Source of the DNA: Mycobacterium sp. DL
GTDB lineage: Bacteria; Actinomycetota; Actinomycetes; Mycobacteriales; Mycobacteriaceae
Direction: 5' to 3'
NCBI RefSeq assembly: GCF_039729195.1
Contig: NZ_CP155796.1
Coordinates: 5,518,001 to 5,582,000, forward strand
DNA: 64,000 nt
In this document: positions 45,501-56,653 of the stretch, piece by piece
How the letters are laid out: the number at the start of each line of letters is the position of its first letter
How positions within the stretch are numbered: the first letter of the stretch is position 1
Translations under genes and position numbers: made by a program
Notes under the pieces: model-generated
The model's input: the letters and a program-made list of their open reading frames with translations, nothing else
What the model was told of the DNA's origin: nothing
Databases searched by the model: none

Positions 45501-47575
45501 ACCACCGTCTGAAACGGCACACCGTCGATGTCGGAGAAGGTGGTGCGCAGTGATTCGTGGCGGCCCACCACATCGGCCAGTGCCGTCTGCAGGACGTCGG
45601 CGTCGAGCCTGCCGCGCAGTCGCAGGGCCACCGCGAGGTTGTACACCGGTGAGGGACCCTGCAACTGGTCGAGGAACCACAACCGGCTCTGGGCGAACGA
45701 CAACGGAATCACCACCGGCCGCTCGACGGGGACCAACGGCTCACGCCGCCCGGAGTGCTCGCCGAGGTGTGGCGCCAGCTGAGCGATTGTGGGCGCATCG
45801 AACAGGGCATGGACCGAAAGGTCGGCATCGAGAACGGTATTGATCGCGGCGACCAGGCGCATCGCGAGAATGCTGTCCCCACCGAGGTCGAAGAAGGAGT
45901 CGTCGACCCCGACCCGCTGCATGTCGAGTATCTGCGCGTAGATGTCGACCAGGATCTCCTCGATCGCGGTGGCCGGAGCGCGGTACTGCTCGCCGTTGTG
46001 GTACTCGGGCGCAGGCAGGGCACGCACGTCGAGTTTGCCGTTGACCGTCAACGGCAACGCGTCCAGGACCACTATCGCGACAGGCACCATGTACGGCGGT
46101 AATCGGTGAGCCAGAGTGGCCCGAGCGTCGACGGGATCAAATGTCCCCGTAGCGGATTCGGTGACGTAGCCGACGAGCCGTTTGGTGCCGGGTTGGTCTT
46201 CGCGGGCGATGACGACCGCGCGGTCGACGCCGTCCAATGCGGCCAGCGCCGTGTGGATCTCACCGAGTTCGATTCGGTAGCCGCGGATCTTGACCTGTTC
46301 GTCGGCACGCCCGAGGTACAGCAGCTGCCCATCAGTGCCCCACCTCACCAGGTCCCCGGTGCGATACATCCGCATCCCAGGATGGCCGAACGGGCAGGCC
46401 ACGAACCGCGATGCGGTCAACCCACTGCGGCGCACATATCCGACCCCCACACCCCGCCCGGCCACGTACAACTCGCCCACCACGCCCGCAGCCACCGGAC
46501 GTAACCACCCGTCCAGGATGAACAACGCCGTCCCGGGTACCGGTGAGCCGACCGGCACGGCGTCCCCCGACCTCAGAGGGGAGCTGATCGTGGCGTACAC
46601 CGTGGTCTCCGTGGGGCCGTAGCCGTTGATCATCACCCGCCCGGGCGCCCACCGATCCACCACCTCGGGCGCGCAGGCCTCTCCGGCCACCATCAGTGCG
46701 GTCGATCCGAGGCCTTCAGGCGAGAGCGCCGTTATCGCCGAGGGGGTTTGACTCAGGACGGTGACGCGTTCGCTGACCAGCAGGGCGTGGAAGTCTTCGG
46801 GTGAGCGGGCAACCGACTCGGGCACCACCACCAGCCGTGCGCCGTGCAGCAGCGCCCCCCAGATCTCCCACACCGAGTAGTCGAAGGCATAGGAGTGGCA
46901 CTGTGTCCACACCTGCTCCGGTGTCAGTTCGATTCCGACATCGAGTGAGTCGAAGAGCCGCGTGACGTTGTGGTGCGTGACAGCAACACCTTTGGGGACT
47001 CCGGTGGTTCCCGAGGTGTAGATGATGTGGGCGATGTCGTCCGGCGCGGGCGTGGGCAGCGGGGTTGCGGGGTGGGAGTCGATGCGGGGATCGTCGACAT
47101 CGATGACCGCCGGTTCGCACCCGGCAAGGAGATCGGCCAGTCCGGGTGTGGTGATCACGGCGACGGGCGTGGAGTCCTCGGTCATGAACTTGATCCGCGC
47201 GGGGGGATGCGCCGGATCGATCGGCAGATAGGCCGCGCCGGTTTTGAGCACCGCGAGGATCGCGGTGACGGCCCGGGCTGAGCGGTCCATCAGTACTGCG
47301 ACACACTGGCCCGGGCCCGACCCGTGCCCGGCGAGCAGGTGCGCCAGGCGGTTGGCGGCTTCGTCGAGTTCACGGTAGGTCCAGGAACGCTCGCCACAGC
47401 TCAGCGCCACCGCCGTCGGGGTACGCAACACCTGGGTGGTGAACGTTGCCGGGATCGTGACAGCGGTGGTGGGCTGGCTCAACACCGCCCGGTTGCCCCA
47501 CTCGTCCAGGTCGGCGTGCTCATCCTCATCCAGCAGATCGAACGACGACAACGTCCGTGTGGAGTCCGCTGTCAT
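25268..47575 (-). CDS. Nonribosomal peptide synthetase 2 (modules 3-8 with thioesterase)
   Basis: This 22.3-kb gene encodes 7435 residues, without any visible frameshift. Approximate domain order by residue: A 35-500, T 530-600, C 625-1090, A 1098-1565, T 1590-1660, E 1670-2125, C 2138-2560, A 2575-3050, T 3075-3142, C 3158-3620, A 3630-4110, T 4130-4200, E 4212-4660, C 4678-5100, A 5115-5590, T 5610-5675, C 5698-6160, A 6170-6600, N-methyltransferase 6618-6900, end of A and T to 7150, thioesterase 7160-7435. All condensation domains keep HHxxxDG, both E domains keep HHLAVDA, all carriers keep GGDS, and the thioesterase has GWSFGG (Ser7240). It begins directly with an A domain; its C partner ends NRPS 1. 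The ATG overlaps the NRPS 1 stop by four bases. Confidence 0.96.
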   Translation of the reverse strand: MTADSTRTLSSFDLLDEDEHADLDEWGNRAVLSQPTTAVTIPATFTTQVLRTPTAVALSCGERSWTYRELDEAANRLAHLLAGHGSGPGQCVAVLMDRSARAVTAILAVLKTGAAYLPIDPAHPPARIKFMTEDSTPVAVITTPGLADLLAGCEPAVIDVDDPRIDSHPATPLPTPAPDDIAHIIYTSGTTGVPKGVAVTHHNVTRLFDSLDVGIELTPEQVWTQCHSYAFDYSVWEIWGALLHGARLVVVPESVARSPEDFHALLVSERVTVLSQTPSAITALSPEGLGSTALMVAGEACAPEVVDRWAPGRVMINGYGPTETTVYATISSPLRSGDAVPVGSPVPGTALFILDGWLRPVAAGVVGELYVAGRGVGVGYVRRSGLTASRFVACPFGHPGMRMYRTGDLVRWGTDGQLLYLGRADEQVKIRGYRIELGEIHTALAALDGVDRAVVIAREDQPGTKRLVGYVTESATGTFDPVDARATLAHRLPPYMVPVAIVVLDALPLTVNGKLDVRALPAPEYHNGEQYRAPATAIEEILVDIYAQILDMQRVGVDDSFFDLGGDSILAMRLVAAINTVLDADLSVHALFDAPTIAQLAPHLGEHSGRREPLVPVERPVVIPLSFAQSRLWFLDQLQGPSPVYNLAVALRLRGRLDADVLQTALADVVGRHESLRTTFSDIDGVPFQTVVPAERAEFGWQVVDATGWPANRLGEAIGAAARHTFDLSTEIPLRAVLLRSAVDDHVLVASVHHIAADGWSVTPLVRDLGEAYACRCAGRSPGWARLPVQYIDYTLWQRKRLGDLGESESVIAAQLGYWQDALAGMPERLQLPTDRPYPPAADQHGSTVAVQWPAALQQRVREVAAEHNATGFMVVQAALAVLLSRMSSSSDVAVGFPIAGRGDPALDELVGFFVNTLVLRVDLAGDPTVGELLAQVRRRTLGAFENQDVPFEVLVDQLNPARSLTHHPLVQVLLAWQNLPAHALSDTAAGLALGELQVTQMPIDTRTARTDLSFSLAERFSDTGEPAGIDGTVEFRTDVFDSATVETLTERLQRVLVAMTTDARQRLSSIDVLDDSEHARLEEFGNRAALTAPEPAQLSVPEMFAEQVGRAPHAVAVSFAGRSLSYRELDEAANRLSHELASHGAGPGQCVALLLDRSAQAVVAMLAALKTGAAYLAIDPALPDARLAFLLTDATPTTLITTAALRTRLAGHDIAVIDVDDPAINDQPTTSLPTPHSDDIAYLIYTSGTTGTPKGVAVTHHNLAHLTDSTPADLPAEQVWTQCHSYAFDFSVWEIWAALLGGGRLVVVPPEVAASPPDFRALLVREHVTVLTQTPSAVTALSPEGLDSVALLLGGEACPADIVDHWAPGRVVINAYGPTEITVYASMSTPLTAGSGPAPIGAPVATSALFVLDHSLRPVPEGVVGELYVAGRGVAVGYHGRTGPTASRFIACPFGRPGARMYRTGDLVRWRRDGQLQYLGRADEQVKIRGYRIELGEIHTALAALDGVEQAVVITRDTHSGTTQLIAYITGTADPAVARTALSGQLPAYMVPVAVVALDALPLTVNGKLDTRALPIPEPTGTDQYRAPSTPIEEILATIYAQVLGLEQVGVDDSFFDLGGDSILSMQVVARARAAGLTCRPRDIFVEQTVARLARVAGVTDGTAVPIDEGVGPLPATPIMRWLSTVDGPVDQFNQTMVVQAPAGVTRSDVVVVLQALLDRHAILRLRAVDGGDGWSLQVPEAGAVQAEGCVESVRVLSDDVLLSARSRLNPAAGVMLRALWGSSTGQLALIVHHLAVDAVSWRILLEDLNIAWAQHHNGQPVTLPITGTSFTTWATLLAEQAHNPAVVDDAEAWRRVLATPPSLPTPRTDSDTYASAGHLTASLDTDTTRQLLGEVPAAFHAGINDILLIAYALACHVFAGNNDTPIAIDVEGHGRNEDLSPGIDLSRTVGWFTTKYPVALNVGGLSWGQITVGDAALADVIKGAKEQLRSLPDGLTYGLLRYLNPDVDLAGSDPSVGFNYLGRLGAADLSDGLWRPSHDGLSLTEAATAVPMPLGHTVELNAATVDTGTGPTVNATWLWAPSALGHDEVGRLSQLWFEALAGICALVAHGGGGLTPSDIAPAQLTQQQINHLEQQYHVADVLPLTPLQHGLLYHAHTATDLGDLYAMQLGITITGPLDPDRLRNAVLTVVNRHPNLAAQFSDQSDEPLQVIPADPDIPWQYLTLDSEEKIRQLCAAERVAVCDLATPPAFRGALIRTAPEQHRIILTNHHIVLDGWSLPILLQEVFASYFGQRLPAAVPYRRFVEWLADRDRDAAHLAWREVLAGFDAPTLVGPPGRLGLGPRGIHRSRVSEESSQALRELARAHHTTLNTVLQAAWAQTLMWQTGRNDVAFGTAVSGRPAEIAGAETIVGLLINTVPVRARVTPASTTADLLDQLHSAHNHTLEHQHLALTEIHRIVGQDQLFDTLFVYENYPVDTTALSGTGELAITGITARESNHYPLTLQAMPGNELGLRLEFDTDVFDTATVEALGERLQRVLMSMAVDAGQRLVSFDVLNPGEHRRLDRFGNLAALTAPAPPPVSVPELFAEHVVCTPDAVAVRFAGLSLSYRELDRAANRLAHELAGHGARPGECVALLLQRSAKAVVAMLAVLKTGAAYLAIDPALPDTRITFLLTDASPVAAVTSIQLAERLHGYSGALIDIDDPRIDTQPDAALPAPGSDDFAYLIYTSGTTGTPKGVAVTHHNLAHLVMSTPSDLPPEQVWTQCHSYAFDFSVWEIWGALLCGARLVIVPEDVTGSPADFHALLVREHVNVLTQTPSAITALNPEGLESVAVLLGGEACPTDVVDRWAPGRVVINAYGPTEITLYASMSAPLPPGSASVPIGAPIPTAALFVLDGWLRPVPPEVVGELYIAGRGVSVGYLRRTGLTGSRFVACPFGEPGTRMYRTGDLVRWGADGQLQYLGRADEQVKIRGYRIELSEIRSALVAVDGVEQAAVIARQDHPGITRLVAYFIGTADPAELRSALAERLPAYMVPTAIVTLHALPLTVNGKLDVRALPAPEYLDGGHYRAPATPVEEILVTVYAQVLGLEHVGVDDSFFDLGGDSLSAMRLVAAINTSLNADLSVRTLFDSPTVAQLAPRISGGGSRREPLVAVERPSTIPLSFAQSRLWFIDQLQGPSPVYNLAVALRLRGRLDPAALAAAFADVVGRHESLRTSITAPDGIPQQCVVSAEGADLGWDVIDAAGWSASRLGEAIDEAARHTFDLSAEIPLRAGLLRVSDDEHILVGVVHHIAADGWSITPLMRDLGEAYAGRRVGQPPDWARLPLQYIDYTLWQRAQFGDLTDSSGPIATQLAYWQNALAGLPERLQLPTDRPYPPVADHRGASVTVQWPAALQQGVRAVAADHNATSFMVVQAALAVLLSRVSASSDVAVGFPIAGRSDPALEELVGFFVNTLVLRVDLTGDPSFTELVAQVRQRTLAGYEHQDVPFELLVERLNPTRSLTHHPLVQVLLSWQNLPGHGNDDPGLTLGELQVTQIPIDTHTARTDLSFSLAERFSDTGEPAGIGGTVEFRTDVFDADSIETLVGRFERVLAAVTADPGQRLSSIDVLDIGERTRLDDIGNKAVLTAPEPAQLSVPEMFAEVVDRIPEAVAVSFAGRSLTYRELDEAANRLAHLLSSRGARPGECVALLLDRSAQAVVAMLAVLRTGAAYLAIDSRLPDARLGFMLTDAAPIVLITTTGLRSRLDKYHLPVIEVDDPAINDQPATAPPAPHPDDIAYLIYTSGTTGTPKGVAITQQNLTHLVASTPADLPAEPVWTQCHSYAFDFSVWEIWAALLGGGRLVIVPEDVAGSPQDFHALLVSERVNVLTQTPSAVNALSPEDLDSVAVLLGGEACPAEVVDRWAPRRVLINAYGPTEITVYASMSAPLTPRSGAAPIGAPVPTAAAFVLDEWLKPVPAGVVGELYVAGRGIGMGYIGRTGLTASRFIACPFGKPGARMYRTGDLVFWRPDGQLHYLGRADEQVKIRGYRIELGEIQTALAALDGVDQAVVIAREDRPGTTRLVGYLTESANSTIDPVATRDQLAQQLPTYMVPAAVVVLDALPLTVSGKLDTRALPAPEYETTDRYRAPTDAVEQILAGIYAQVLGLERVGVDESFFDLGGDSILSMQVVAQARAAGLTCRPRDVFVEQTVARLARVVGAGGAVSGPVDDGIGDLVATPIMRWLQTVDGPTRQFNQTVVVQAPTGATPADVIVVLQTLLDRHGMLRASADGSSLHVPGPGAVDAQGCVHVVEELSEDAVVSARSRLHPATGVMVSALWSSSTGQLALIVHHLAVDAVSWRILLEDLNIAWAQHHNGQPVTLPAVGTSFVTWASLLADRATEPAVLDRADDWRRVLSTPLSLPAPQPDRDTYASADSLTSRLDTDTTRQLLGDVPAAFHAGINDILLIALALACKEILDNGDTAIGVDVEGHGRDEELSPGIDLSRTVGWFTVKYPVALDVGGGLCWAQVKAGDTALGPLIKGAKEQLRALPDPLTYGLLRYLTTDADLAGPEPTIGFNYLGRLGSAAADLSDELWRPSQDGLPVAEAATAIPMPLGHTVELNAATVDTGTGPQLTATWTWAPAIVDAAQIGRLSQLWFEALAGICAHVAHGGGGLTPSDIAPALLSQRQIDDLQQQHRVADVLPLTPLQQGLLFHADAAQDFGDLYAMQLDITIAGPLDPDRLRGAVHTVAGRHPNLAATFTDRYDHPVQIIPAEPTAAWRYTHLDSEEQIAQLCMAERAAVCDLANPPAFRVALIRTAPEQHHIVLTNHHIVLDGWSLPILLQEVFASYFGHRLPAAVPYRRFVEWLADRDLDAAHTAWGDVLAGFDTPTLVGSPNRVTLGRRGSMSDQVPEDISLALSELARSHHTTLNTVLQAAWAQTLMWQTGRGDVVFGTAVSGRPTEIPGAESIVGLLINTVPVRAHITSATTTADLLAQLHGDHNRTFDHQHLALTEIHRAVGRDQLFDTLFVFENYPLDTGALAGTGELAITAFTGRESNHYPLTLQAMPGTELGLRVEFDTDVFDEGGIKNLLGRLGRVLTAMTADAGQRLSSIDVLDDSEHSLLEEFGNRAVLTASSPAAVSVPVLFAGSVRRSPNAVALRFDGRSTTYRELDEAANQLAHWLAGHGARPGMTVALLMQRCTEAVVAMLATLKTGAAYLAIDPALPDSRIAFILDDAIPVAVLTTVGLRGRLDESNVTVLDIGDPAIDDQPATGMGAPDPDDIAYLIYTSGTTGTPKAVAVNHHNLVHLAASTPATLPAEQVWTQCHSYAFDFSVWEIWAALLGGGRLVIVPEDVAGSPPEFHALLLTEHVTVLTQTPSAVDALAPEGLESIAVLLGGEACPADVVDRWAPGRVLINAYGPTEITVYATMSTPLAPGTGPAPIGAPVTTTAAFVLDHWLRPVPAGVVGELYVAGRGVTVGYLGRTALTATRFLACPFGEPGARMYRTGDLVRWRPDGQLQYLGRADEQVKIRGYRIELGEIQTALAALDGVDQAVVIARDDRPGTTRLIGYVTGAADPAAVRAHLAEQLPPYMVPAAIVVLDALPLTVNGKLDTRALPTPEHTTTPYCPPTTPKEELLTTIYAHVLGLERVGVHDSFFDLGGDSILAMRLIAAINAGLDTDLSVRALFDAPTIAKLAPQVTTQTGRRVPLARVERPAVIPLSFAQSRLWFLDRFVGGMVTYNMPTVFGIDGPLDVEALGCAIDDVISRHESLRTIFPDTDGVPYQQVEPFRPGMWRRADPVLRSMSEQDAATELMSLAGYRFDLSAEIPIRAQICSMGPGKHAVGIVVHHIAADGWSIAPLVRDLGAAYAWRTGGQTPSWAELPVQYVDYTLCQRKRFGDLEDSDSPIAGQLLYWQDALSEMPERLQLPTDRPYPAVADYRGDTVVIEWPAELQQRLHEVARTHSATSFMVIQAALAILLSKISASNDVAVGFPIAGRNDPALDELVGFFVNTLVLRVDLTGDPSIAELLAQVRQRSLAAYEHQDVPFEVLVDRLNPTRSLTHQPLIQVMLAWQNFAGAGTTDPAAGLALGDLQVTQMQADTHTARMDLLFNLADRFDEAGERAGICGVVEFRTDVFDADSIHTLIERFERVLEAVTADPTQRLSSMDVLDSAEKARIDRWSNRAVLNAPAPPTGSIPVRWAAQVALTPDTVAVTFERRSVTYRGVDEAANRLAHLLSEAGAGPGRCVAVFFSRSTDAIVAILAVLKTGAAYLPIDPAAPAARMDFMMADAAPIAVVTTADLRSRLGGFDLPIIDVGDPRIPDQPGTDLPAPAPDDIAYFIYTSGTTGRPKGVAITHHNVIQLLESLDDDVLRTGVWTQCHSLAFDVSVCEMWGALLSGGRLVVVSESVARSPEDFHALLAAEHVTVLSRTPSAFYALQSADALQPEVGQRLELEAVLFAGEALEPRRLRTWMQHHRESPRLINLYGTTETTVHASLGDIVGADADSNASPVGVPLANLAFFVLDGSLRQVPAGVVGELYIAGGGVGVGYWRRSDLTASRFIACPFAQSGARMYRTGDLVSWGADGGLQYVGRVDDQVKIRGYRIELGEVENALLACPQVTQAVAAVHDGDIDSSLVAYVTLDHATATDDDEVVEQWQQMYDELYDPDPDAGAPGFGMDFRGWNSSYTNAPIPLDEMGEWRTATVDQIIALLPRRLLEIGVGSGLLLSQIAPHCERYVATDMSAVAIDGLARSMEQLQIPWRDRVQLLTRPAHVTDGLPQGHFDTIVLNSIVQYFPHRRYLAEVLDRAVDLLATDGTLFIGDVRNHTLQRAFHAAVARTHTTDSAEIRERVHRALVSEAELVLAPEFFTTWAADHPLLAGVDIRVKRGWADNELTRYRYDVVIHKAPTVARSLAAAPTRTWDQCAGLRGLQCELASPHQNGVRITEIPRTGLVDDVHFESVISAGLELDAAVAATADGSGGATPEQLHRLGESLGYRVAVTWGARPGTLDALFVSAEDPAPLTDVYLPAGGARQRAGHANTPHTNTTISALRQRLRDRLPDYMVPAHIVALEEFPLTSSGKLDRKALPAPVFAATPFEAPQTPAEEIIAGIYAQVLGVERVGIDDSFFDLGGDSLSAMRAVAAINTALDAHLAVRTVFYAPSVRSLSRQLGAEDSAVEVVPVEVFQGGPGVPLCCVHDGLGLSWSYRTLGTYLDCPIVGINQVQHSGEAEPASIGAMAARYADRIQDRYPTGPYNVLGWSFGGVVAHELAVELRRRGCEVHHLVLLDPAFSVSVIAAAASRALDEGQILEHVLRTNQIAVPAPTGPLTYERAEQIIEEQGTVEFPLPPKELLQLMVRSVNANQGHLRRHVPGVYDGDMVIFSAALPSDTNSAVRTPISRLARLKTQMVARSTLRKWRRHVAGEISAHAVDCTHHDMLNPASLLLYGEQLKRSLET
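30520..33569 (-). other. NRPS module 7: C(DCL) - A7 - T (L residue)
   Basis: The DCL domain has HHIVLDG. The A7 signature reads D-F-W-T-L-G-A-V-Y. Its A3 loop reads [12 protein letters not shown] where all other modules have PKGVA, a single Gly-to-Ala change next to the invariant Lys. The carrier GGDS is intact. Confidence 0.8.
33570..38139 (-). other. NRPS module 6: C(LCL) - A6 - T - E (D residue)
   Basis: The C domain has HHIAADG, the A6 signature reads D-F-W-T-L-G-A-V-Y, the carrier is of the [12 protein letters not shown] pre-E type, and the E domain has [11 protein letters not shown]. It is a close paralogue of module 4 over its whole length, suggesting duplication of a C-A-T-E-C-A-T unit. 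Confidence 0.8.
38140..41189 (-). other. NRPS module 5: C(DCL) - A5 - T (L residue)
   Basis: The DCL domain ([21 protein letters not shown]) follows the module 4 E domain as expected. The A5 signature reads D-F-W-T-L-G-A-L-Y, one conservative change from the repeated code. The carrier is of the AMRLVAAIN type used before C domains. Confidence 0.8.
41190..45759 (-). other. NRPS module 4: C(LCL) - A4 - T - E (D residue)
   Basis: The C domain has HHIAADG, the A4 signature reads D-F-W-T-L-G-A-V-Y (same as modules 2, 6 and 7), and the E domain keeps [11 protein letters not shown] and [12 protein letters not shown]. The E domain is nearly identical over long stretches to that of module 6. Confidence 0.8.
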
Positions 47576-48984
47576 GACTGCTGCCCCGCATCGGTCGTCA
47601 TCGCCGCCAACACCCGTTCGACCCGCTTGGTCAGGGCGCCAATGCGTTTCGTGTCGAACACATCTGTGTCGAACTCGACACGCAGCCCCAATTGGCGGCC
47701 TGGCTGGGCGACCATGGCGAGCGGGTAGTGGTTGCGCTCGCGACCGGTGATGTCTGTGATGGCCAACCCGTTGGAGAACAGCGCAGGGTCGATCGGGTAG
47801 TTCTCGAAAACGAAGACGGTGTCGAACAGGTTCTTGTGGCCGGTGGCACGGTGGATCTCGGTGAGCGCCAGGTGCTGGTGTTCGAGGGTGTGGTTGTGGG
47901 CGCTCTGGAGTTGGTCGAGCAGTCCGGCGACCGTGGTGGCCGGGCCGACCTGTGCGCGCACCGGTACCGTGTTGATCAGCAGGCCCACAAGTGATTCCGC
48001 GCCCGCCATCTCAGTAGGGCGACCTGAGACTGCGGTACCGAAGACGACATCGTGGCGGCCGGTCAGCCACATCAGGACCTGCGCCCATGCTGCCTGCAGC
48101 ACGGTGTTGAGGGTGGAGTGGCATGACCTTGCCACCTCACTCAAAGCATGTGTCGTCTCGGCGGACACCGTGATCGACGCCGTGCCCCGCGCGCCCGACG
48201 CCAGCCGGCCAGGTGGCGCGACCAGTGTGGGAGTGTCGAAGTCGGCCAGCACCTCGCGCCAGGCCGCGCGGGCAGCGTCGGCGTCGCGGTCGGCCAGCCA
48301 GGTGACGAACCGGCGATAGGACGCCGTCGCGGGCAGTCGCTGCTCGTAGTAGCCGGCGAAGATGTCCCGCGCGAGGATCGGAAGCGACCAGCCGTCGAGC
48401 ACGATGTGGTGATTGGTCAGCACCACCCGATACCGCTCGTGAGCGGTCCGGATCAACGCCACCCGAAACGCCGCCGGTTCAGCGAGGTCGCAGACTGCGG
48501 CTCGCTCCTCAGCGCACACCCGTTGGATCTGCTCGTTGACCTCGATGTCACCGGAGTCCAGCTCGGCACAGCGCCAGGGCGCGACGGGATCAGCGGTGAT
48601 GGTCTGTGCCGACTCGTGGGAGGTATCGAGGGTGCTGTGTTCGGCCGTATCGAACCGCTGGACCTGGTCGTCGAGATCCGCGACCTTTCCGCCGAGGTCG
48701 AGGTACCGCCAGGGCACAGTGGGATGGGCCGGAATGATCTGTACGGGAGGGTCATAGCGGTCGATGAAGCGCGCCGCCAGATTGGGGTGCCGTTTGATCG
48801 AGGCATGCACCGCATCACGCAGGCGGTGCGGGTCGAGTGGGCCGGTGATCGCGAGGTCGAGTTGCATGGCGTAGATGTCGTCGTGATGCCCGCGGGCTGA
48901 CTTGGTGTGGAACAGGAGTCCCTGTTGCATCGGCGTCAGCGGCAGGACGTCGGCGAGGTGATACTGCCGGTGCAGTTCGTCGAT
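45760..48984 (-). other. NRPS module 3, split over two proteins: C(DCL) | A3 - T (L residue)
   Basis: The DCL domain ([21 protein letters not shown]) ends NRPS 1, and the A3-T part opens NRPS 2. The break falls in the C-A linker. The A3 signature I read is D-Y-W-S-M-A-G-V-Y, which differs from the other modules. There is no E domain. Confidence 0.8.
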
Positions 48985-51900
48985 TTGTTGTTGGGTGAGC
49001 CTGGCGGGCGCGATGTCCGATGGGGTGAGCCCGCCACCGCCCTGCTTGACATGGGCGCAGATGCCGGTGAGTGCGTCGAACCACAATCGGCTCAGTCGGC
49101 TGATCTGATCCTCATTCAGGATCGACGTTGCCCAGGTCCAGGTGGCGCTGAGTTGTGGGCCGCTGTTGGTGTCGAGGGTGACGGCGTTCAGTTCGAGGGC
49201 GTGGCCCAGCGGCATCGGGATAGCGGTGGCGGGTCCTGTGATCGACAGGCCGTCTTCGCCTGCACGCCAGAGGTTGTCGGTCCTCGTGATGGCGGGAGAC
49301 CCCATCCGGCCGAGGTAGTTGAATCCGATTGACGGATCCGGCCCGATCAGCCGGGCGTCGGTGTCGACGTAGCGCAGCAGTCCGTAGCTCACGTCGTCGG
49401 GGAGGGCGCGAAGCTGTTCTTTGGCGTTCTTGATGATGGGGCCGAGTGCATCGTGACCAGCCATGACGTGGGTCCAGTGCAGTGTCCCGACCGTCAGCGC
49501 GACAGGGTATTTGGTGGTGAACCAGCCGACGGTGCGGGACAGGTCGACGTCGGAGAAGAGGTCTTCATCGCGGCCGTGGGCTTCGACGTCGATGCCGATC
49601 GGCCGCCCCTTCGGACTGAGGAATTCGTTGCATGCCAACGCCAGGGCGATGAGCAGGATGTCGTTGATCCCGGTGTGGAAGGCTGCGGGAACCTCGAGGA
49701 GCAGCGCTCGGGTGGTGACGGGTTCCAGGGTCGCGGTGAGGTGGCCGGCGCTGGCGTAGGTGTCGAGTTCGGGCTCAGGTGCGGGCAGCGCGGGCGGGAT
49801 GGACACCGTCTGTCTCCAGGCGCCGGCGGTGCTGATGACCCGCGGGGTGTGGGCGTGTTCGGCGAGTAGCGACGCCCACCGCTGAAACGATGTGCCTGTG
49901 TGGGGCAGGGTGATGTCCTGGCCGTTGTGATGCTGGGCCCAGGCGGCATTGAGATCCTCGAGCAGAATTCGCCAGGACACGGCGTCGATGGCGAGATGGT
50001 GGACGATCAGCGCCAATTGTCCGGTGTCGACGGCCCACAGCGCGCTGAGCATCGTTCCGGCGGAGGGATTCAACCGCGAACGTGCCGCTGCCAGGGCCCC
50101 GTCGGAAAGCGCGTCGACCGGGTGCAGGCAGGCGGCCGCGTCCACTGAACCGGGCTCGGGGATCTGCAGTGACCAACCGGACCCGTCGTCGAGAGCACGC
50201 AGTCGCAACATGGCGTGCCGGTCCAGCAGTGCCTGCAACACCACAACCACGTCGGCCAGGGACGCCCCGGTGGGTGCCTGCACCACGACGGTCTGGTTGA
50301 ACTCGGCTGTCGGGCCCTCGACGGTGCGCAGCCAGCGCATGATCGGGGTCGGCACCACCTGCCCGACACCCTCATCGATCGGGCTGTCCTCACCGCCGGT
50401 CACCCCGACCACTTGGGCCAGCCGCGCAACGGTCTGCTCCACGAAGACGTCGCGCGGACGGCACAGCACGCCTGCAGCCCGGGCGCGGGCCACCACCTGC
50501 ATCGACGAAATACTGTCTCCACCAAGGTCGAAGAACGAGTCGTCGGTTCCCACCCGCTGGAGTCCGAGGACCTGGGCGTAGATGCCGGCCAGAATCTCCT
50601 CGATGGCATCGGTCGGAGCGCGGTAGCGCTCACCGGCTGAGTAATCGGGTGCAGGCAGCGCGCGCGCATCGAGTTTTCCGTTGACGGTCAATGGCAGTTC
50701 GTCGAGGACGACAACTGCTGCCGGCACCATGTAGGAGGGCAATCGCTCGGCCAACGCTGCACGCAGCCCCGCGGGGTCGACCGCTCCGGTGACGTAGCCG
50801 ACCAGACGACTGTCACCCGGGCGGTCTTCGCGGGCGATCACCGCGGCTTGGGTCACCCCCTCCAGGCCGGCGAGTGCGGTCTGGATCTCGCCCGGTTCTA
50901 TTCGGTGGCCACGGATTTTGACCTGGTCGTCGGTGCGGCCCAGGTACTGCAGTTGCCCGTCGGCCCGCCAGGACACCAGGTCTCCGGTCCGGTACATCCG
51001 CGACCCGGAACCCCCGAACGGACACGAGACGAACCGCGAGGCGGTCAAGCCCGGCCGGCGCAAGTAACCGCACCCGACACCCCGGCCCGCCACGTACAAC
51101 TCCCCGGCGACCCCGGCAGGTACCGGCCGCAGCCACTCGTCGAGGACGAACAGTGCCGCCGTCGACACCGGGGCGCCGATGGGCGCTGCGCCCGAACCTG
51201 GTGTCAGCGGCAGACTCATCGAGGCATACACGGTGGCTTCGGTCGGGCCGTAGGCGTTGATCATCACGCGCTCAGGTGCCCAACGGTCCACCACCTCGGC
51301 AGTGCAGGCCTCCCCGCCGAGGAGCAGAGCCACCGATTCCAGCCCCTGCGGGGACAAGGCTCCGACCGCTGAAGGAGTCTGGGTGAGTACGGTGACCTGC
51401 TCGCCAAGCAGCAAGGCGTGCAACTCTTCCGGAGACCCCGCCACCAGTTCGGGAACCACGACCAGGCGGCCTCCACCGAGCAGCGAGGCCCAGATCTCCC
51501 ACACCGAGAAGTCGAAGGCATAGGAGTGACACTGTGTCCACACCTGTTCCTCCGGTAGGTCTGACGGCGTGGAGGCCGCCAGGTGGGTCAGGTTGTCATG
51601 GGTGACGGCAACACCTTTGGGCACGCCGGTGGTGCCAGAGGTGTAGATCAGGTAGGCGATGTCATCTGCCGCGGGAACCGGCAGCGGGGTGCAGGGCGTC
51701 CGGTCCGAAGCTAGGGCGTCGATATCGACGACCGTTCCCCGGAATCCGTTGAGCCTCGCCCGCAGGGCTTCGGTGGTGATGGCGACGACAGGTGCGGCAT
51801 CGGCGATCATGAACGCGACCCGCGCATCGGGGTGCGCGGGGTCCATGGGCAGATATGCCGCCCCGGTCTTGAGGACGGCCAACATCGCTGTGACCGCCTC

Positions 51901-54900
51901 GGCTGAACGCTCCACCAGCAGCGCCACACACCGCCCCGGACCCGCTCCCATGCCGGCCAGCGTTTGCGCCATCCGGTCGGCGGCCTCCTCGACCTCGCGG
52001 TAGGTCCACGAACGTCCCTCACAGCAGATCGCCACCGCCTGCGGGATGCGCGCCACCTGGTCGGCGAACAACTCGGGAACCGACACCGCCGGCGGGGGCG
52101 CAACGCTCAGCAACGCCCTGTTGCCGATATCGTCCAGCCGCATCCGCTCAGCGGCGTCGAGCACGTCGATCGACGACAATCGTCTGTCGGGATCGGCTGA
52201 TATCAACGACAGAACGCGCTCGAACCGCTTGACCAGCAGCCGGACACCGGCGGCGTCGAACACGTCGGTGCGGAACTCCACCGTCCCGCCGATGCCTGCC
52301 GGCTCACCGCCTTCTGTGAAGCGCTCGGCCAACGAGAACGACAGGTCCATGCGGGCGGTGTGGGTGTCTACCGGCATTCGGGTCACCTGCAGCTCGCCGA
52401 GTGTCGGCGCAGCCGGGTTGCCGGAGTGGTGTCCAGGCAGGTTCTGCCACGCCAGCATCACCTGGACCAGCGGGTGATGGGTCAGGCTTCGGGTGGGGTT
52501 GAGCCGCTCCACGAGAACCTCGAAGGGCACGTCCTGGTGTTCGTAGGCGGCCAGACTGCGCCGCCGCACCTGCGCCAGAAGGTCGGCGGCGGTGGGATCG
52601 CCGGACACCTCGACCCGCAGCACCAGGGTGTTGACGAAGAAGCCCACCAGCTCGTCGAGCGCGGGATCGCTGCGGCCGGCGATCGGGAAACCTATTGACA
52701 CGTCGGGGCTTGCGCTCAGCCGTGACAGAAGAAATGCCAGAGCCGCCTGGACGACCATGAAGCTTGTCGCGTTGTGTGCGGTGGCCACCTCGCGCAGCCG
52801 CTGCTGCAGCTCCGCCGACCAGTCCAGCGTCACGGTGGCGCCGTGCTGATCCGCCACCGAAGGGTAGGGCCGATCCGTGGGCAGTTGGAGACGCTCAGGC
52901 AGGTCGGCCAGCGCATCCAGCCAGTACGACAACTGCTCGGCGATCGGGCTGGCCTCGTCGTCGATATCGCCGAACTGTGCGCGTTGCCAAAGGGTGTAGT
53001 CGACGTACTGCACCGGCAACTCCGCCCAGCCCGGCGCCTGCCCTGCACACCGGCTTGCATACGCCACACCCAGGTCCCGCATCAGTGGGGCGATCGACCA
53101 GCCGTCGGCAGCGATGTGGTGCAGGACTCCGACCAAGACGTGTTCGTCGTCGCCGACATGGAAAAGCTTCGCCTGCAAGGGTATCTCGCGTGCCAGGTCG
53201 AATGTGCGACGCGCGGTCTCCATGATGGCGTCATCCAGGAGGCCCGCGGGCCATCCGGTGGCGTCGACGACATGCCAGAAGCCGTCGGCTTGTGCTGCGG
53301 GAATAACCAGTTGCCGCGGAACCCCCTCGGGGGCCGCGAACAGAGTGCGCAGGCTTTCGTGGCGGCTCACCACATCGCCCAGCGCGGCGCCGAGAGCCTC
53401 GGCATTCAGTCTGCCCCGCAGCGCCAGCGCCAACGGCATGTTGTAGACCGGTGAGGGTCCCTGCAACTGGTCGACGAACCACAGCCGACTTTGGGCGAAC
53501 GACAACGGAATCTGCGTCGGCCGCTCGGTGGCGATCAGCGGCGCACGCCGCGCGGCCCCGCCACCGAGACGTGTCGCCAGTTGGGCGATCGTGGGCGCGT
53601 CGAACAGAGCGCGTACCGATAGTCCAGCATCAAGTCCGCTGTTGATCGCCGCGACGGCACGCATTGCCGACACCGAGTCGCCCCCCAGGTCGAAGAACGA
53701 GTCGTCGACCCCGACCCGTTCCACACCGAGGACCTCGGCGTAGATGCCTGTCATGATCTCCTCGACAGGGGAGGCAGGGGCGCGGTAGCGGTTCCCGTCG
53801 AGATATTCGGGGGCGGGCAGGGCGCCTGCGTCGAGTTTGCCGTTGACCGTCAACGGCATCGTCTCGAGTACGACCACCGCCGCCGGCACCATGTACGGTG
53901 GCAACCGGTCCGCCAGCGCTGCCCGAATGTCTGCGGGATCAATTGTCCCGTCACGTGATTCGGTGAGATAGCCGACGAGGCGTTTGTCGCCGGGGCGGTC
54001 CTCGCGGGCGATCACCACCGCGTGCTCGACTCCGTCCAGCCCCAAAATGGCGGCCTGTACGTCGCCGAGTTCGATGCGGTATCCGCGGATCTTGACCTGC
54101 TCATCGGCGCGCCCGACGTACTGCAGCTGTCCATCGGTGCCCCACCGCACCAGGTCACCCGTGCGATACATTCTCGCGCCGGGCCTGCCGAAGGGGCATG
54201 CCACGAATCGCGACGCGGTCAAACCCGGCCGACGCAGGTAGCCGCAGCCGACGCCACGGCCGGCGACGTACAACTCACCGACCACTCCGGCGGGCACCGA
54301 CTTCATCCACCCGTCCAGCACGAACAACGCAGCGGTCGGGACCGGCGCGCCGATCGGCGGTACTCCCGAACCCGGTGTCAACGGCGCGCTCGCCGACGCG
54401 AAGATCGTCGTCTCGGTCGGACCGTAGACGTTTACCAACACCCGTCCGGGCGACCACCGATCGACGATCTCCGCCGGGCAGGCCTCGCCGCCCACCAACA
54501 CGGCCACCGACTCCAGACCGACCGGTGAGAGGGCGCTCAGCGCCGACGGCGTCTGGCTCACGACGGTCACCTGCTCGCGGACCAGGAGGGCGTGGAAGTC
54601 CTCTGCCGAACGTGCCACCGGCTCGGGCACCACCACCAGCCGCCCGCCGTGAAGCAGTGCACCCCAGATCTCCCAGACAGAGAAATCGAAAGCGTAGGAA
54701 AAGAATTGACACCACACGTGCCGCTTCGACAGCCCGACGCCGAGATCAAGGGACTCATACAGTCGGGTGACGTGCTGGTGGGTGACGGCCACGCCCTTGG
54801 GGACGCCGGTGGTGCCCGACGTGTAGACGATGTGGGCGAGGTCGTCGGGCGCGGGCCAGGGCAGAGGGGTGCCGGGTTGGGCGTCCACCGCGGGGTCGTC

Positions 54901-56637
54901 GATGGTGACCACCGGCAGATCACATCCGTGGAAGCGACCGGCCAATCCGGCGGTGCTGATGGCGACGACCGGTGTCGAGTCGTCGATCATGAATCTGATT
55001 CGGGCGCGTGGATGTGCGGGGTCGATCGGTAGGTAGGCCGCCCCGGACTTGAGCACCGCCAGGATCGTGATGACGGCGTGAGCCGAGCGCTCCATCAACA
55101 GCGCCACGCACTGTCCCGGCCCCGCACCACGCTCGGACAGCAAGTGCGCCAGCTTGTTCGACGCCTCGTCGAGGTCTCCGTAGGTCCACGACATTTGCCC
55201 GTGAACCAGCGCAATTGCCGTCGGGTCCCGCGAGACCTGAGCGCTGAACAACTCCGGTATCGACGCCGCCGTCGCATCCTGGCTCAATAGAGTTCGGTTG
55301 CCCCAGCGGTCGAGCTGTGCGTCCTCGCCCGGGGCGGTGGGATCGATCGACGAGAGGCGATGCAACGGCCCGGCGGTCATCGCCGCCAGGACTCGCTGCA
55401 GTTGCTCCGCCAGGTCGGTGACCTCGAACCTCGAGAAGGGTTCTGCCGCGCCTGCCGTGCTGAGAAAGAGCTTGTCGCCCACGCTGGAGAAGAACAAGCC
55501 GAAGCCGGCCACCTGGCCGGAGCCGGTGTAGGACGCCGACGCCGCGACACCCCCGAACTGCAGGGTGAAGACCGACGGTATGAAGTTGACGTTCACCCGA
55601 CCGCTCGGCTGTCCCGGGTCACGCGCGTGTGCTCTCCGCTCGAGGTCCTGCACCGGAAAACGCTGATGGCGCAGTGCTTCTCCGATTCTCCCATCGACAT
55701 GCTCGCAGAACTCGGTGACCGTCGCCCCCGGTCGGGCGTCGAGAACCAGGGGTACGATCCCGGAGACCATCCCGGGAAGTGTTTTCGACTTCAGGTGCAC
55801 TCGCCTGCTCACCGGAAAGTCGAGCACCACCTCCGAGGACACACCGGACCACCTGCGCACCAGCAGCGCGCATGCCGCGGTGACGATGGACGACCGCGGC
55901 ACGTCCCTCGCTTCGGAGAATTGGTGCACCCGGCGAAGCACCGCGGGGTCCAATTGGACTGGCGCCGAGGGTGTGTAGGGATCCTGCGCGACGGCGGTGT
56001 CGGGCCGCCGGTGATCTGGACCCGGTTGTGAAGGCAGGTTGCGGGTCCAATAGTCCTGATCCTCGAGAAACTCAGGCGACGACTCGTAGGCCATCTCGCT
56101 GCTGACCAGATCGTGCAGCGAGCCGAAGAAGGCAGCCGGGATGGGTGATCCCGTCACTATTGCCGAGTACACCGAAGCGATCCGGTGGCCGACGAGCGCG
56201 ACGCCCGAGCCGTCGGTGATCAGGTGGTGGCAGCAGGTGAACCAGTAGAATTCGGCGGGCCCGGTCCTGAACAGAGCGAATCGGAACAGCGGACCGGTCA
56301 AGGGCATCGGGGTGCGTTGAATCGAGGACGCTGTCGCGAAGGCGATCTGAGCAGAATCCGCCGAGCCCGACAGATCGTGGTAGGCCAGTTCGACCTTCGG
56401 ATAGTCGATCGGCTTCTGGAAGACCCGGCCGTCCTCCTCGAAGAAGGCGGCCCTCGCCGGTTCGGCCTCTCGCATCACTCGACGGATCGCCCATTCGAGC
56501 GCGGCACGGTCGACCGGGCCGTCGATTCGCACGAAGAGACCCAGTTGCCAGCCCGTACCGAAGCGACCCGTCTGCTGGGCAAGCCAGATGTCGAGCTGTC
56601 CGCGTGTCAGCGGAAATGCCGTGTCATCGAGCTCCAT
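47572..56637 (-). CDS. Nonribosomal peptide synthetase 1 (starter C, modules 1-2, C of module 3)
   Basis: The 3021-residue protein has the order: starter C 1-430 (HHLITDG), A1 450-933, T1 953-1026 (phosphopantetheine Ser988), C2 1043-1500 (HHIAADG), A2 1510-1986, T2 2010-2073, E 2096-2543 ([19 protein letters not shown]), C3 2556-3021 (HHIVLDG, DCL type). The first C differs from all others and begins at the N terminus, so it should condense the acyl chain from the PKS carrier with residue 1. The ATG at 56637 ([11 protein letters not shown]) has GGGGGA six bases upstream and lies 16 bases after the PKS stop. The last C domain has a local duplication of about 45 residues. Confidence 0.96.
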   Translation of the reverse strand: MELDDTAFPLTRGQLDIWLAQQTGRFGTGWQLGLFVRIDGPVDRAALEWAIRRVMREAEPARAAFFEEDGRVFQKPIDYPKVELAYHDLSGSADSAQIAFATASSIQRTPMPLTGPLFRFALFRTGPAEFYWFTCCHHLITDGSGVALVGHRIASVYSAIVTGSPIPAAFFGSLHDLVSSEMAYESSPEFLEDQDYWTRNLPSQPGPDHRRPDTAVAQDPYTPSAPVQLDPAVLRRVHQFSEARDVPRSSIVTAACALLVRRWSGVSSEVVLDFPVSRRVHLKSKTLPGMVSGIVPLVLDARPGATVTEFCEHVDGRIGEALRHQRFPVQDLERRAHARDPGQPSGRVNVNFIPSVFTLQFGGVAASASYTGSGQVAGFGLFFSSVGDKLFLSTAGAAEPFSRFEVTDLAEQLQRVLAAMTAGPLHRLSSIDPTAPGEDAQLDRWGNRTLLSQDATAASIPELFSAQVSRDPTAIALVHGQMSWTYGDLDEASNKLAHLLSERGAGPGQCVALLMERSAHAVITILAVLKSGAAYLPIDPAHPRARIRFMIDDSTPVVAISTAGLAGRFHGCDLPVVTIDDPAVDAQPGTPLPWPAPDDLAHIVYTSGTTGVPKGVAVTHQHVTRLYESLDLGVGLSKRHVWCQFFSYAFDFSVWEIWGALLHGGRLVVVPEPVARSAEDFHALLVREQVTVVSQTPSALSALSPVGLESVAVLVGGEACPAEIVDRWSPGRVLVNVYGPTETTIFASASAPLTPGSGVPPIGAPVPTAALFVLDGWMKSVPAGVVGELYVAGRGVGCGYLRRPGLTASRFVACPFGRPGARMYRTGDLVRWGTDGQLQYVGRADEQVKIRGYRIELGDVQAAILGLDGVEHAVVIAREDRPGDKRLVGYLTESRDGTIDPADIRAALADRLPPYMVPAAVVVLETMPLTVNGKLDAGALPAPEYLDGNRYRAPASPVEEIMTGIYAEVLGVERVGVDDSFFDLGGDSVSAMRAVAAINSGLDAGLSVRALFDAPTIAQLATRLGGGAARRAPLIATERPTQIPLSFAQSRLWFVDQLQGPSPVYNMPLALALRGRLNAEALGAALGDVVSRHESLRTLFAAPEGVPRQLVIPAAQADGFWHVVDATGWPAGLLDDAIMETARRTFDLAREIPLQAKLFHVGDDEHVLVGVLHHIAADGWSIAPLMRDLGVAYASRCAGQAPGWAELPVQYVDYTLWQRAQFGDIDDEASPIAEQLSYWLDALADLPERLQLPTDRPYPSVADQHGATVTLDWSAELQQRLREVATAHNATSFMVVQAALAFLLSRLSASPDVSIGFPIAGRSDPALDELVGFFVNTLVLRVEVSGDPTAADLLAQVRRRSLAAYEHQDVPFEVLVERLNPTRSLTHHPLVQVMLAWQNLPGHHSGNPAAPTLGELQVTRMPVDTHTARMDLSFSLAERFTEGGEPAGIGGTVEFRTDVFDAAGVRLLVKRFERVLSLISADPDRRLSSIDVLDAAERMRLDDIGNRALLSVAPPPAVSVPELFADQVARIPQAVAICCEGRSWTYREVEEAADRMAQTLAGMGAGPGRCVALLVERSAEAVTAMLAVLKTGAAYLPMDPAHPDARVAFMIADAAPVVAITTEALRARLNGFRGTVVDIDALASDRTPCTPLPVPAADDIAYLIYTSGTTGVPKGVAVTHDNLTHLAASTPSDLPEEQVWTQCHSYAFDFSVWEIWASLLGGGRLVVVPELVAGSPEELHALLLGEQVTVLTQTPSAVGALSPQGLESVALLLGGEACTAEVVDRWAPERVMINAYGPTEATVYASMSLPLTPGSGAAPIGAPVSTAALFVLDEWLRPVPAGVAGELYVAGRGVGCGYLRRPGLTASRFVSCPFGGSGSRMYRTGDLVSWRADGQLQYLGRTDDQVKIRGHRIEPGEIQTALAGLEGVTQAAVIAREDRPGDSRLVGYVTGAVDPAGLRAALAERLPSYMVPAAVVVLDELPLTVNGKLDARALPAPDYSAGERYRAPTDAIEEILAGIYAQVLGLQRVGTDDSFFDLGGDSISSMQVVARARAAGVLCRPRDVFVEQTVARLAQVVGVTGGEDSPIDEGVGQVVPTPIMRWLRTVEGPTAEFNQTVVVQAPTGASLADVVVVLQALLDRHAMLRLRALDDGSGWSLQIPEPGSVDAAACLHPVDALSDGALAAARSRLNPSAGTMLSALWAVDTGQLALIVHHLAIDAVSWRILLEDLNAAWAQHHNGQDITLPHTGTSFQRWASLLAEHAHTPRVISTAGAWRQTVSIPPALPAPEPELDTYASAGHLTATLEPVTTRALLLEVPAAFHTGINDILLIALALACNEFLSPKGRPIGIDVEAHGRDEDLFSDVDLSRTVGWFTTKYPVALTVGTLHWTHVMAGHDALGPIIKNAKEQLRALPDDVSYGLLRYVDTDARLIGPDPSIGFNYLGRMGSPAITRTDNLWRAGEDGLSITGPATAIPMPLGHALELNAVTLDTNSGPQLSATWTWATSILNEDQISRLSRLWFDALTGICAHVKQGGGGLTPSDIAPARLTQQQIDELHRQYHLADVLPLTPMQQGLLFHTKSARGHHDDIYAMQLDLAITGPLDPHRLRDAVHASIKRHPNLAARFIDRYDPPVQIIPAHPTVPWRYLDLGGKVADLDDQVQRFDTAEHSTLDTSHESAQTITADPVAPWRCAELDSGDIEVNEQIQRVCAEERAAVCDLAEPAAFRVALIRTAHERYRVVLTNHHIVLDGWSLPILARDIFAGYYEQRLPATASYRRFVTWLADRDADAARAAWREVLADFDTPTLVAPPGRLASGARGTASITVSAETTHALSEVARSCHSTLNTVLQAAWAQVLMWLTGRHDVVFGTAVSGRPTEMAGAESLVGLLINTVPVRAQVGPATTVAGLLDQLQSAHNHTLEHQHLALTEIHRATGHKNLFDTVFVFENYPIDPALFSNGLAITDITGRERNHYPLAMVAQPGRQLGLRVEFDTDVFDTKRIGALTKRVERVLAAMTTDAGQQS
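48985..53549 (-). other. NRPS module 2: C(LCL) - A2 - T - E (D residue)
   Basis: The signature I read is D-F-W-T-L-G-A-V-Y. The carrier has the [16 protein letters not shown] helix seen only in the three carriers that precede E domains in this system. The E domain has [11 protein letters not shown] and YLGRMG. The residue should be passed on as D. Confidence 0.8.
53550..56637 (-). other. NRPS module 1: starter C - A1 - T (L residue)
   Basis: Boundaries are approximate. There is no E domain, so the residue should be L. By alignment to the GrsA pocket positions I read the A-domain signature as D-F-W-S-L-G-V-I-F. It is neutral and unlike the common published codes I can recall, so no amino acid is assigned. 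The starter C domain is distinct from the LCL and DCL domains downstream and lacks an upstream carrier on the same chain, which fits lipo-initiation. Confidence 0.8.
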
Positions 56638-56653
56638 CGGTGTCCCCCAGAAT

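Noticed and set aside
47560..47590. Possible frameshift splitting one giant NRPS gene into two
   Set aside because: The junction has a regular ATGA stop-start overlap and extra residues on both sides compared with intact C-A linkers, which fits a natural gene border.
25268..56637. Tandem similar segments as a CRISPR or mobile repeat
   Set aside because: The repeats are kilobase-scale and coincide with NRPS domains; no short spaced repeats, transposase or terminal inverted repeats are visible anywhere in the window.
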